NCBI GenBank assembly: GCA_016219185.1
Contig: JACRBZ010000071.1
Location: forward strand, 51,814 to 115,813
Length of the DNA stretch: 64,000 nucleotides
Reading direction: 5' to 3'
Source of the DNA: Deltaproteobacteria bacterium
GTDB taxonomy: Bacteria; Desulfobacterota; Desulfobacteria; Desulfobacterales; Desulfatirhabdiaceae
This document shows, in pieces, positions 54,771-64,000 of the stretch. The position numbers and the translations under genes were made by a program. Positions within the stretch are counted from its first letter, which is position 1. Every line of letters begins with the position of its first letter. Below the pieces are notes generated by a model. That model was given only the letters and a program-made list of their open reading frames with translations. It had not been told where the DNA came from and did no database searches.

Positions 54771-56188
54771 CTAAAGCGCATCCAGAAGGCGTTCATGGAT
54801 CCTGTCAAAACCGCCGTTGGACATGATGAGAACCAGATCTTCAGGTCTTGCTGCAGTAATCAGAAAATCAATGATGGCGTCGGTATCCGGGAAAAAATGG
54901 GCGTCAATGCCGCGGCTTTTTAAATCGCTGACTAAAAGCTCGGAGGAAAACCGCTCCGCAACGGGAATTTTGTGAAGAAGCGGGGGATTTCGGATGCACA
55001 CCAGGTCCGCGCCATCAAAAGACAGCGGATAGTCGTTTTGGAATACCCTTCTCATGCTGGAATTGGTGCGGGGTTCAAAAACGGCAATGACGCGTCCGGA
55101 TGTATAAAACGATTTGACCGCGCGCAGGGTTTCCCGGACCGCCGTGGGATGATGGGCAAAATCATCCATCACCGTGATGCCGTTTTTGCATCCGCGGATT
55201 TCCTGCCGGCGTTTGACGCCTTCAAATGCCTTCATGGCCGTTGAAATCTCTGCCGGTGAAATTCCCAGGCTATCGGCAACCGCAATGGCCGAAAGCGCAT
55301 TCCACAGATTGTGTTCTCCGATCATTCGAGTCTGAAATCGACCCCAGAATTCTCCATCTTTGATGACGTCAAAATGGGTCCAGGGCGGAGCCGCCGAATG
55401 ATTTCCAAGTCTCCAGGCAGATCCGGTGTCCGTGCCGTAGGACAATATCCGGCACGGACGGTTATGAGTCAGTTCGCGGATAATCGGGTCCTGATCAAAG
55501 GCAATCAGCGTACTTTGCGGGGACATACCTGATATAAAGGAATCAAAAGCATTCTTGACAGCGGTTTGATCCCGGAAGATATCCGCATGATCAAATTCAA
55601 TGCTGGTCAGGATGGCCGCTATCGGATCATAGTGAAGAAATTTCGGGCCCTTGTCAAAATAGGCCGTATCATATTCATCCCCTTCCAGCACCATATAAGG
55701 GCCGAGGCCCAGTCGGTAGTTTGTGCCGAAGTTTTTCAGAATGCCGCCGATGATGTAGGTCGGGTCGAGTCCTGCGCTGAACAGAATCCAGGCCAGAAGA
55801 GCGGATGTGGTGGTCTTGCCGTGGGTGCCGGCGACGACCAGGGATTTTTTCCCGAAGCCCGCAAAATGATTGATGGCCTGGGGCATGGAGCAGAACGGAA
55901 GATTCAGCTCCCGCATCCTGACGGCCTCGGGATTGTCTTTCCGTACGGCATTTCCCACCACCACCAGATCGCAGTCCACGGTGATGTGATCCGGATCAAA
56001 ACCTTCCAGGACCGGAATGCCTTTATCTTCCAGAAGGAGGCTGATGGGAGGGTACACGTGTTGATCGGACCCCGTCACCTTAAAACCCAGATCTTTCAAC
56101 AAACAGGCCAGTGCGCCCATGCCGGTCCCGCACACGGCGATCAGATAAATCCGGTGAACTTTTTCAGGGATGCGGTTTAAAGCGGAAC

Positions 56189-56192
<4 letters not shown>
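54771..56192 (-). CDS. mpl: UDP-N-acetylmuramate:L-Ala-gamma-D-Glu-meso-DAP ligase
   Basis: A 473-aa Mur ligase of the Mpl type, which re-attaches the recycled tripeptide to UDP-MurNAc in peptidoglycan recycling. Motifs are [20 protein letters not shown], the ATP-binding [36 protein letters not shown] (typical of Mpl), and [16 protein letters not shown]. It starts with a TTG at 56192 that overlaps the hemL stop (TTGA), so translation is probably coupled. No later Met fits the family start. Confidence 0.93.
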
Positions 56193-57484
<1,292 letters not shown>

Positions 57485-57495
57485 TATGGTTTCCT

Positions 57496-58152
57496 TTATT
57501 CTTTCCACCCCTGTTCGCCTATCAGTTTGACAAAACGGCATCCACCCAGGGTTGACTGGTGGATTCCGTTTTCATCCCGGATCAGTCTGATGAGCTCTTG
57601 TGAATGGGTGTCTCCTACCGGTATGACCATCCGGCCTCCGACAGCCAGTTGACTGACGAGGTTTTCCGGGATCCGGGGCGCTCCCGCGGTGACGATGATG
57701 GCATCAAACGGACTTTCTCCGGGCCAGATGTTCGTTCCATCCGAATACCGGGTGACGATGTTGTGATACTGCAGGCTGTCAAAAAGCTGGCGGCATTTTT
57801 TATACAGCGAAAAAATTCTTTCGACCGTATAGACACGATAGACAATTTGAGCCAGGACCGCCGCCTGATATCCGGATCCGGTTCCGATTTCCAGCACGCG
57901 ATCCCCTTTTTTCAGAGACAGCGCCTGAGTCATTTCAGCGACAATGAAAGGTTGCGAGATGGTCTGCTGTTCTCCAATGGGAAGGGGAAAATCCCCGTAC
58001 GCCTGATCCATCAGCGCTTCGCTGACAAAGAGATGCCTCGGTACTTTTCGCATGGCATTCAGGACCGGGACATCGGTGATGCCGCGGGCTTCAACCTGCC
58101 ATTTCACCATTTCATCACGGAGACGCTCGAATTTTTTTGAGTCTGTAGCCAT
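57496..58152 (-). CDS. pcm: Protein-L-isoaspartate O-methyltransferase
   Basis: A 218-aa PCMT that repairs isoaspartyl residues using S-adenosylmethionine. Recognisable are [37 protein letters not shown] and the SAM motif [18 protein letters not shown]. It heads the minus-strand operon pcm-hemL-mpl-tamB-Omp85. An alternative ATG is three bases upstream; the chosen ATG is better spaced from AGGTG. Confidence 0.93.
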   Translation of the reverse strand: MATDSKKFERLRDEMVKWQVEARGITDVPVLNAMRKVPRHLFVSEALMDQAYGDFPLPIGEQQTISQPFIVAEMTQALSLKKGDRVLEIGTGSGYQAAVLAQIVYRVYTVERIFSLYKKCRQLFDSLQYHNIVTRYSDGTNIWPGESPFDAIIVTAGAPRIPENLVSQLAVGGRMVIPVGDTHSQELIRLIRDENGIHQSTLGGCRFVKLIGEQGWKE

Positions 58153-58448
58153 CATGCACCTGAAATTGATTGTTGTTTATTTAAAGATAAACCAAACACA
58201 GGGGATAGTCGAGTTAATTTTGACGTCGGGTTATCTCAAAATGATTTCAGGGTAATCTTGTTACGGTCCTGCCCGGCAAGCTATAAACCGTAGCGGATTA
58301 TTTCAGGTGCGGATCTCAACCTGATCGACGCAATTGACTTTGAAAAAGCGAGGGTTATGACTGTTTAAAGTATAATAAACAATTCGGTTGTGGTATTATT
58401 CCCGTAACTGCTCAGGTGTTTAAATTCGGAATACCCCGGAGGAATTGA

Positions 58449-59132
58449 ATGGAATTTATTACTTGGTTTATCAGCTTCATTACTTGGCTTATCAGCTTTA
58501 TCATGCACATTGACAGACATTTGGTTGACATCATCCAGCAATATGGCACGTTGACTTATTTTATCATGTTTCTGATCGTATTCTGCGAGACAGGCCTCGT
58601 TGTCACCCCGCTTCTTCCCGGCGATTCCTTGATCTTTGCTCTGGGAGCACTGGCTGCCGGCGGAGAGCTGGATATTGCTTTGATAGGCGCGGTGCTCGCG
58701 GTTGCGGCAATATTTGGCGACACGGCTAATTATCATATCGGAAAGTATGTGGGCCCGAAAATTTTTACACGGGAGGGTAATCGATTCTTCAAGAAAGAGC
58801 ATTTGATGAAAACGCATGCTTTTTATGAAAAGCACGGGGCAATTACCATCATCATCGCCAGGTTCATACCCATCATCCGTACTTTTGCGCCGTTTGTTGC
58901 CGGAATAGGTATCATGAACTACGGCAGATTTATTGTGTATAACATCACCGGAGCCATCATGTGGGTTGCCTTATTCATCACAGGCGGATATTTTTTTGGA
59001 AACCTGCCCATGGTCAGAAAGAATTTTACGCTCGTCATCATGGCGATTATTGTTATATCCGTTCTTCCGATTGTGATCGAAGGATATAAGGCATGGAAAG
59101 AAGGCAGACAAGGCCTTCGGGCAGGCCTGTGA
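58449..59132 (+). CDS. DedA family membrane protein
   Basis: A 227-aa DedA/VTT-domain protein with several helices. Family signatures include VFCETGLVVTPLLPGDSLIFALG (acidic and proline residues), FGDTANYHIGKYVG and ARFIPIIRTFAPFVAGIGIM, the amphipathic re-entrant region. DedA proteins are implicated in phospholipid (undecaprenyl-phosphate) flipping and envelope homeostasis. The GGAGG site at ~58438-58442 supports the ATG at 58449. The 5' end contains a 21-bp in-frame tandem duplication (separate entry). Confidence 0.93.
   Translation: MEFITWFISFITWLISFIMHIDRHLVDIIQQYGTLTYFIMFLIVFCETGLVVTPLLPGDSLIFALGALAAGGELDIALIGAVLAVAAIFGDTANYHIGKYVGPKIFTREGNRFFKKEHLMKTHAFYEKHGAITIIIARFIPIIRTFAPFVAGIGIMNYGRFIVYNITGAIMWVALFITGGYFFGNLPMVRKNFTLVIMAIIVISVLPIVIEGYKAWKEGRQGLRAGL
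58458..58499 (+). repeat. 21-bp tandem duplication in the DedA start region
   Basis: Two adjacent 21-bp copies (58458-58478 and 58479-58499) differ at two positions. They encode ITWFISF and ITWLISF in the N-terminal hydrophobic segment of the DedA protein. The duplication is in frame and lengthens the first helix. Confidence 0.85.
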
Positions 59133-59228
59133 AATGTGTTCAGGCGCTCAAGAAGGCTTTTCCCGGGTGCGATCTTTCCGCAGGGCTATGAAAACAACTT
59201 GGTTGACGAGCATGGTAAGAATAATTCA

Positions 59229-61307
59229 TTACTGGCGCATGAGTTCATATTTAACGGCTAGTCCGATTTTTTCCAGGGTGTAAGGTTTTCGAATATACCG
59301 GCCAGCGCCCAGCGCCTGAACCTTCCTTACGCGGTCGTTTTCCGCAAATCCGCTGGCAATAACGGCCCGCTGGTCGGGGTGGATAGCGATGATTTCGTGA
59401 AAGGTTTTCAGGCCGTCCATTCCCGGCTCCATGATCATGTCCAGAATGATCAGGTCTGCAAAATGCGTTTGCAGATAGGATACGGCATCTTCACCGCTTG
59501 GGGCCAGAGAAACCGAATATCCCAGCCGGGTCAGAATGCCAAAGGCGATTTCTCGCTGCTCCGGGATATCGTCAATGACTAAAATGGATTCCCCGTTTCC
59601 CCGGTAGTCTTCAACAGGAACATTATCCGGGTTGCGGATCAGGTTTTCCCGCGACACTGGAAAATACAGCTCAAATACCGAGCCCTTTCCTTCAACGCTT
59701 TCAACATGGATGTACCCGCTGTGGTCCTGCACAGTGCCCCAGACCACTGCCATTCCCAGCCCGGTTCCGCTTCTGCCCATGACTTTCCGGGAATAAAAGG
59801 GTTCAAAAATCCGGGGCAGGTCAGCCGGTGAAATTCCCGTTCCCGTATCGGCTACGGATAAAACCACATAGTCTCCTTCTTTAACGGTCTCATATCCCAT
59901 CAACGGCTTATCCAGATAGCGGTTTTCCGTTTTAATGGTGATGGTTCCCCCGTCCGGCTGGGCTTCGGCTGCGTTGGCCACAAGATTCATCACCGATTTT
60001 TTCAAATGAATGGCGGAGCCTCTGATCAGGAGCAATTGCGGATAAAGATGAGCTGCGACTTGAACGCTCCGGTGATGGGAGAGAAGCATTTCATGCTCGG
60101 GCGAGTTGAGGTATTCAGACACGATTGCGTTTAAGCTGAGAACATCGCAGTTGGCCACCCCTCTTCGCGCAAGGGTCAACAAATCCTGAACAATGGCGGC
60201 TGCCTTTTGGCCCGAGGACTGGATGGTGAGGATGGGTTTCCGTAGCGGGCTGTTGATCGGCAGGTCCATTAATAGCAGGTCCGGATAGCTGACGATGCCG
60301 GAAAGGACGTTGTTCAGATCGTGGGCCACGCCTCCGGCCAGAAGACCCATTGCTTCCATCTTTTGAGAACGGGAAAGACGCTCCTGCAATTCCCGATTCT
60401 CCTTGGAGGTATGCTCTGTTTCGATGATTTTTCGCTGAAGTTGATCATTGATCTTGAGAAGATCGCGGGTGCGTTCTTTGACCCTGTCCTCCAGCTCGAT
60501 GTTCAATTTTTCAAGTGACTGATTCGTTTCCTTGATTTGCTGTGAATAGGCTTCTTTATCCTGAATGGCCTCAACCAGTTCCAGATGTTGTTCCTGCAAT
60601 TGGGTGGACATCGCATTAAAGGCGACCGCCATCTGACCGACTTCATCGCTGGATGCGACCCGGACCTGTTCTCCCAGTCTGCCTTCCCGAATATGCCTGA
60701 TGGCATTTTGAAGCAGGGTTGCCGGCTTGATGACCATATTGGTTAAAAAAATATTCAGAAAAACGGATACTGTGAAAAGCAGGGTTGACAGCAGCAATAT
60801 AAATAACAGCAATGATGTGTTGGATTCCCTTTTCAGGTTGGACAGATCAAACAGCAATTTAAGATATCCGACGTGTTCTCCAGTGACCTGGATGGAAGCG
60901 GCAAATTCCGCAACATACTGCCCCCGAGAAGTCTTTTCGGAAAACAGGGGATTCGTTTTTAGAATCTTGCGCTCATCACCCGTCAGCTCAGACACTGCGG
61001 ATTTGTTGGTGGATATCAGTAAGTTCCCATCTGAGTTGAACGCGGCTGCGGCGGTTATCCCGCTGATGTTCAATAATTCCGAAAGAGACATGGACAGTGC
61101 CTTTTCCTGTCCGGCAAAGATTTCATTGGCGATTTGTTCTTTCTGCTGCTGAAAAACAGTGCTGAGAAGGGTAAAGATATGGTTGAAATGAGCCTGGCGG
61201 CGATTGATTTCGACCGGGTATAAAACCACTCCGTAACAGGCTGTGATAATAAGACATGTCGCCAGAATGGCCGTATTCACCTTGGTACGAAGACTGTTCA
61301 GTTTCAT
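59229..61307 (-). CDS. Hybrid histidine kinase with HAMP and receiver domains
   Basis: A 692-aa kinase. Two membrane helices (about 10-30 and 165-190) flank a ~130-residue extracytoplasmic sensor. Then come HAMP (~190-245), a coiled coil, HisKA with His329 (AGGVAHDLNNVLSG), HATPase (GTGLGMAVVWGTVQDHSGYI) and a C-terminal receiver with phosphoacceptor Asp623 (ADLIILDMIMEPGMDG). The binding-protein gene at 61653 is its upstream neighbour on the same strand, suggesting it may sense that protein's ligand. No DNA-binding output is present. Confidence 0.92.
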   Translation of the reverse strand: MKLNSLRTKVNTAILATCLIITACYGVVLYPVEINRRQAHFNHIFTLLSTVFQQQKEQIANEIFAGQEKALSMSLSELLNISGITAAAAFNSDGNLLISTNKSAVSELTGDERKILKTNPLFSEKTSRGQYVAEFAASIQVTGEHVGYLKLLFDLSNLKRESNTSLLLFILLLSTLLFTVSVFLNIFLTNMVIKPATLLQNAIRHIREGRLGEQVRVASSDEVGQMAVAFNAMSTQLQEQHLELVEAIQDKEAYSQQIKETNQSLEKLNIELEDRVKERTRDLLKINDQLQRKIIETEHTSKENRELQERLSRSQKMEAMGLLAGGVAHDLNNVLSGIVSYPDLLLMDLPINSPLRKPILTIQSSGQKAAAIVQDLLTLARRGVANCDVLSLNAIVSEYLNSPEHEMLLSHHRSVQVAAHLYPQLLLIRGSAIHLKKSVMNLVANAAEAQPDGGTITIKTENRYLDKPLMGYETVKEGDYVVLSVADTGTGISPADLPRIFEPFYSRKVMGRSGTGLGMAVVWGTVQDHSGYIHVESVEGKGSVFELYFPVSRENLIRNPDNVPVEDYRGNGESILVIDDIPEQREIAFGILTRLGYSVSLAPSGEDAVSYLQTHFADLIILDMIMEPGMDGLKTFHEIIAIHPDQRAVIASGFAENDRVRKVQALGAGRYIRKPYTLEKIGLAVKYELMRQ

Positions 61308-61652
61308 CGGGTAACCTATCGGAAAAGAATTGAGCTCTTTTTAAAACGGATCAACAGGACAATACCGATATCCTCTTAAGAGAACGATAGTTGTGAGGTA
61401 TGTTCATTTGCGCTTGATTTACTGCAAGAAAACAGCCTCTTATTGAATCGGGTCACGGCTTTCAGTAAAGGTAATGGTTCCGGCGGCGGCCTGTTTGGCC
61501 AAGAACCCACTGTTCTGAGTCAGCATGGGACTGATTGTAACGGGTTGGGGGAGTGGACCCCGCGTCTGAAGAAGAAAAAGTCAAGGACCCAAGCACGGTG
61601 ACGAAAACGATTCGAAAGAACATGAGATGCTCGGCACATCGGAAAATTGAGT
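61308..61652. other. Gap between binding protein and hybrid kinase
   Basis: 345 bp with no firmly supported gene. On the minus strand, 61462-61623 has an open frame from an ATG (MFFRIVFVTVLGSLTFSSSD) that looks like a signal peptide, but it lacks a good ribosome site. Another minus-strand frame ends in GTITFTESRDPIQ, resembling the tail region of the adjacent binding protein (VTGTISFRGNGDP). These may be remnants of a small secreted gene or of a duplicated binding-protein tail. Confidence 0.35.
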
Positions 61653-62801
61653 CTATTCGGGTGAAATGCTTTTCACCATAACCGCGCTGTTCGGTACGAT
61701 TTTCATGATGACCGCGGATTTGTTTGGATCGCCATTCCCCCGAAAAGAAATGGTTCCGGTAACCCCTTTAAAATCATGGGCGGTGGCCAGGGCTTGACGA
61801 ATGGCGCTGCGGTCGGCGGAGCCGGCCCGCTGAATGGCATCAGCCAGCAAGAGTACCGCATCATAGGCCAGGGCGGCAGGAGCCGTGCCGATATCATTTT
61901 GAGAATAAGGGTAATACTTGTTGACAAAATTTTGAGATGATTCCGAGTCCATGTCCTTGGACCAGTGCGTGCAGTAATACCCACCCGTGGCCTTGCCCGC
62001 GGACTTGATAAAGAAATCGGGCATATCCCATCCGTCTCCGCCCAAAAAGATGGCCGTCAGCCCGGCAGCGTGCGCTTTGTTGATGATCGCTCCGCTCTCG
62101 TCGTAGCCGGGGATAAACAGGACATCGGGGTGAACCTGTAAGGCCTGTTCAATGATTTGTGAATAATCTTCCTGCCTGTCCTTGTATGTAGATCTCAGAA
62201 GGATTTTCCCGCCGAGTTTTTCGAAATTGCCACAAAATTCACCGGAAAGGCTCATGCTGTAGTCGCTGTTCAGATTTTCAAACACAACGGCTGTGGCAGC
62301 CTTCAGATCCAGTCGGGCAAACTGAGCCATAACCCTTCCCTGGAACAGGTCTGTAAAACACACGCGAAAAATGCAATCGCCGATTTCCGTAATGCCGGGA
62401 AGCGTTGAGATGTTGGTGATCAGGGGAATGCCGGCAGCCTGTGCAACCTTTGCGGCGGGCAGGGTGTGAGAACTCCACGCAGAACCGATAATGGCAACGA
62501 CATTTTCTTTAACGGCCCTGTCTGCAGCCACCTTGGTGCCGATGGGCGAGCTTTTGTTATCCAGTTCGATGAGCATCAGTTTTTTTCCCAGAACACCTCC
62601 CCGGCTATTGACTTCCGAAATGCCTGAGCGAACCCCCTTGATGGATAACTCCTGCGATAATGCAGCCATGCCGGAAAACGCATAGATCGACGCCACCCTG
62701 ATAACTTCATCCGTCCGAGCGGTTGAGACCCATATCAAGATGATCAGACAGGTCATGATTGCAGCGGTGGTGGAATCCCTGAAAATGGCTCTGTGTGTCA
62801 T
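61653..62801 (-). CDS. ABC-type branched-chain amino acid-like substrate-binding protein
   Basis: A 382-aa periplasmic binding protein of the LivJ/Peripla_BP_6 type, with an N-terminal signal (AIMTCLIILIWVSTA), the opening VIRVASIYAFSGMAALSQEL, and typical core segments (VVAIIGSAWSSHTLPAAKVA, FLGGDGWDMPDFFI). Ligand is unknown. No permease or ATPase is nearby; the only linked genes are a hybrid kinase and a CMD-family protein, so a signalling rather than transport role is plausible. A GGAAGG site precedes the ATG. Confidence 0.9.
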   Translation of the reverse strand: MTHRAIFRDSTTAAIMTCLIILIWVSTARTDEVIRVASIYAFSGMAALSQELSIKGVRSGISEVNSRGGVLGKKLMLIELDNKSSPIGTKVAADRAVKENVVAIIGSAWSSHTLPAAKVAQAAGIPLITNISTLPGITEIGDCIFRVCFTDLFQGRVMAQFARLDLKAATAVVFENLNSDYSMSLSGEFCGNFEKLGGKILLRSTYKDRQEDYSQIIEQALQVHPDVLFIPGYDESGAIINKAHAAGLTAIFLGGDGWDMPDFFIKSAGKATGGYYCTHWSKDMDSESSQNFVNKYYPYSQNDIGTAPAALAYDAVLLLADAIQRAGSADRSAIRQALATAHDFKGVTGTISFRGNGDPNKSAVIMKIVPNSAVMVKSISPE

Positions 62802-62882
62802 TTGCCTTCCATATCAGGCGGCTTGGCTGAATGGGGATTTTGCAATAACCCGATCCTGTAAGTGATGTCTGGATTTGCCCGG

Positions 62883-63203
62883 CTACTTTTTCGGTTGTTC
62901 TTCAATCACTTCATTGACCCAGGTCATGGCCGCCATCATATTGGGAAAGCCGATTGTTGTCAGGGACAGGAGAACGGCGTGAAAGATTTCTCCGGGGGTG
63001 GCACCGGCTTCCAGGGCTTTTCGCGTATGAGACATAACACCGCCTCGAGAGTTGGAGCCCATGGCAATTCCCAGTTTGATCAGGTCCTGGGTTTTGGCAT
63101 CCAGGGGGCCTGCATCCCGGCAGGAAATGCCCAGTTGCTTATAGTCGTTGAATACGTCGGGATATTTTTCAGTAAATTTTTTATAGATATTCGGTAGATA
63201 CAT
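62883..63203 (-). CDS. Carboxymuconolactone decarboxylase (CMD) family protein
   Basis: A 106-aa helical CMD/AhpD-like protein (LIKLGIAMGSNSRGGVMSHT, then RKALEAGATPGEIFHAVLL). AhpD-type members carry CxxC in this place, but here the cysteines are replaced (SRGGVMSH), so a thiol-redox role is unlikely. The ATG at 63203 has an AAGGAGG site; the longer frame adds an unsupported N-terminus. It may be co-transcribed with the binding protein, 81 bases away. Confidence 0.85.
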   Translation of the reverse strand: MYLPNIYKKFTEKYPDVFNDYKQLGISCRDAGPLDAKTQDLIKLGIAMGSNSRGGVMSHTRKALEAGATPGEIFHAVLLSLTTIGFPNMMAAMTWVNEVIEEQPKK

Positions 63204-63754
63204 GCTGCCTCCTTCAAATGGGGTTATGTGTTGTGTGTATGGCATCAACTCCTTTTCCGCATATGCTCAGGAAAGACATGATGGGTTCCCCACGGAAATT
63301 TCCGGTTGATTGATATCGAAAGAGCGTTAATTACCCGAGCAAGAAAGAAAAGCTTTCTAATTGTATATACGCATGCCATTTGTGATTATCAACTCAATTT
63401 TTCATCCTTTGTTGTGCCCGTCCCGAGCGTAGCTGTTATTGGAAAATACACTTAACTGGCTGTGCTACCTACATTTTTGGTTGCTTGATTTTCGGCTACG
63501 GACGTTCGAGGTAGCCACGACAAGTTGCAATCATGCGGCGGACGAGATTTGTGGCTGTTAAATACAATAATACCGGAATATTAATAAAGAATAAAAACAA
63601 AAGGTATTTTGCGATATTGTCACGGATCAAAAAAATAAATTGACAACAGGCTTCAGGCAATATAAATAAGGCGGGCTTTCGGTGATGAAGTTCTTTTGCA
63701 GGACAAATCATCAGTGCGGTTTTTTCGAGCAGCGAAAAAAACACAAAATAACAG

Positions 63755-63783
63755 TTGACAAAGCGGCTCAAAAAAAATAGATT
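63755..63783 (+). promoter_or_regulatory. Strong rRNA promoter
   Basis: TTGACA (63755-63760), a 17-bp spacer and TAGATT (63778-63783), with A/T-rich sequence upstream that could act as an UP element. It lies about 165 bp before the 16S 5' end. Confidence 0.75.
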
Positions 63784-63863
63784 AGACGGATTGGATGTGA
63801 GTTTGAAGTTGAGAAAAGAGTAAAGAAGAGATTCAAATATTTTTGTTTTTTTGAAGTAGTGAT

Positions 63864-63877
63864 TTGATCTTTGAAAA
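63864..63877 (+). promoter_or_regulatory. boxA-like antitermination element in the 16S leader
   Basis: TTGATCTTTGAAAA resembles the boxA core (TGCTCTTTA-type) found in leaders of rRNA operons. It lies 72 bases before the 16S start in the expected place. Match is partial. Confidence 0.45.
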
Positions 63878-63948
63878 CTAGATAGTGACAGCTTGTGAGT
63901 TTAAGGAACCCAGTTAATTTGTCTGCGAGAGCGGGCATTAAATAAGTT

Positions 63949-64000
63949 TAATTGGAGAGTTTGATCCTGGCTCAGAATGAACGCTGGCGGCGTGCTTAAC
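63949..64000 (+). rRNA. 16S ribosomal RNA, 5' end (truncated by window edge)
   Basis: The sequence contains AGAGTTTGATCCTGGCTCAG, the universal bacterial 16S 5' primer region, followed by AATGAACGCTGGCGGCGTGC. By alignment with E. coli numbering, base 1 is at about 63949. Only the first ~52 bases are in the window. Confidence 0.97.

Larger units (their letters stand above)
63204..63948. other. 745-bp rRNA operon upstream region
   Basis: No gene is supported. The right part holds the rRNA promoter (63755-63783) and a leader with a boxA-like element. The left part must hold the minus-strand promoter for the CMD gene. A 91-codon minus-strand frame (63496-63771) overlaps the rRNA promoter, has no recognisable family and is probably spurious. 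Confidence 0.7.

Noticed and set aside
63496..63771. A 91-codon minus-strand frame upstream of the rRNA
   Set aside because: It overlaps the strong rRNA promoter, has no ribosome site that I can see and no family resemblance.

Overview
The window is a contiguous piece of a sulfate-reducing bacterial chromosome, most likely from the Desulfobacterota (order Desulfobacterales). This is an inference. It rests on a dsrMKJOP sulfite-reduction membrane complex, NDP-forming acyl-CoA enzymes, a 2Fe-2S/ASKHA activator-type protein, a BamA/TamB outer-membrane system, and a 16S rRNA gene entering at the right edge. Coding density is high, and no prophage, insertion sequence, CRISPR array or tRNA was recognised.

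Left part (1-8 kb): the 3' part of dsrM followed by dsrK, dsrJ, dsrO and dsrP in one tightly overlapping operon closed by an intrinsic terminator. Next come glnE and, after an AT-rich regulatory gap, a TetR regulator. At 8.7-17 kb lie carbon/CoA metabolism and stress genes: an acyl-CoA synthetase fused to a GNAT domain, then CBS-ACT, STAS and UspA proteins on the minus strand. Divergent to these are a CoA-transferase/GNAT fusion and a translationally coupled ferredoxin-ASKHA protein. At 17-27 kb are housekeeping and mixed genes: ssb, a TIGR02757 protein, an FmdB zinc ribbon, a small two-CxxC gene with an in-frame TGA, truA, an aminotransferase, a LysM protein, a saccharopine-dehydrogenase-like protein, gmd, fcl and a metalloprotease-like DUF2786 protein.

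Middle part (27-46.5 kb): a sensor kinase lies divergent to pilMNOPQ. Two proteins built of bacterial Ig-like (Big_1) repeats sit directly after pilQ, followed by a GspF/PilC-type inner-membrane protein. On the minus strand a five-gene operon encodes two large polytopic membrane proteins (DUF6785/6784 and OPT-like), a small secreted protein, an unrecognised protein and a PqqD-domain protein.

Right part (46.7-64 kb): arginase, then a minus-strand envelope operon (pcm, hemL, mpl, tamB, BamA/TamA-type porin). After that come a DedA protein, a hybrid histidine kinase next to an orphan branched-chain-amino-acid-type binding protein, a CMD-family protein, and an rRNA promoter, leader and 16S 5' end.

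The most interesting observation is the small dual-CxxC gene at 18945-19127. Its in-frame TGA is followed at a suitable distance by a hairpin closely resembling the apical part of the E. coli fdhF SECIS, and its final stop codon overlaps the truA start. It is a strong candidate selenoprotein that automatic gene calling would miss or truncate. Coordinates use the start codon favoured by ribosome-binding sites where one was visible.
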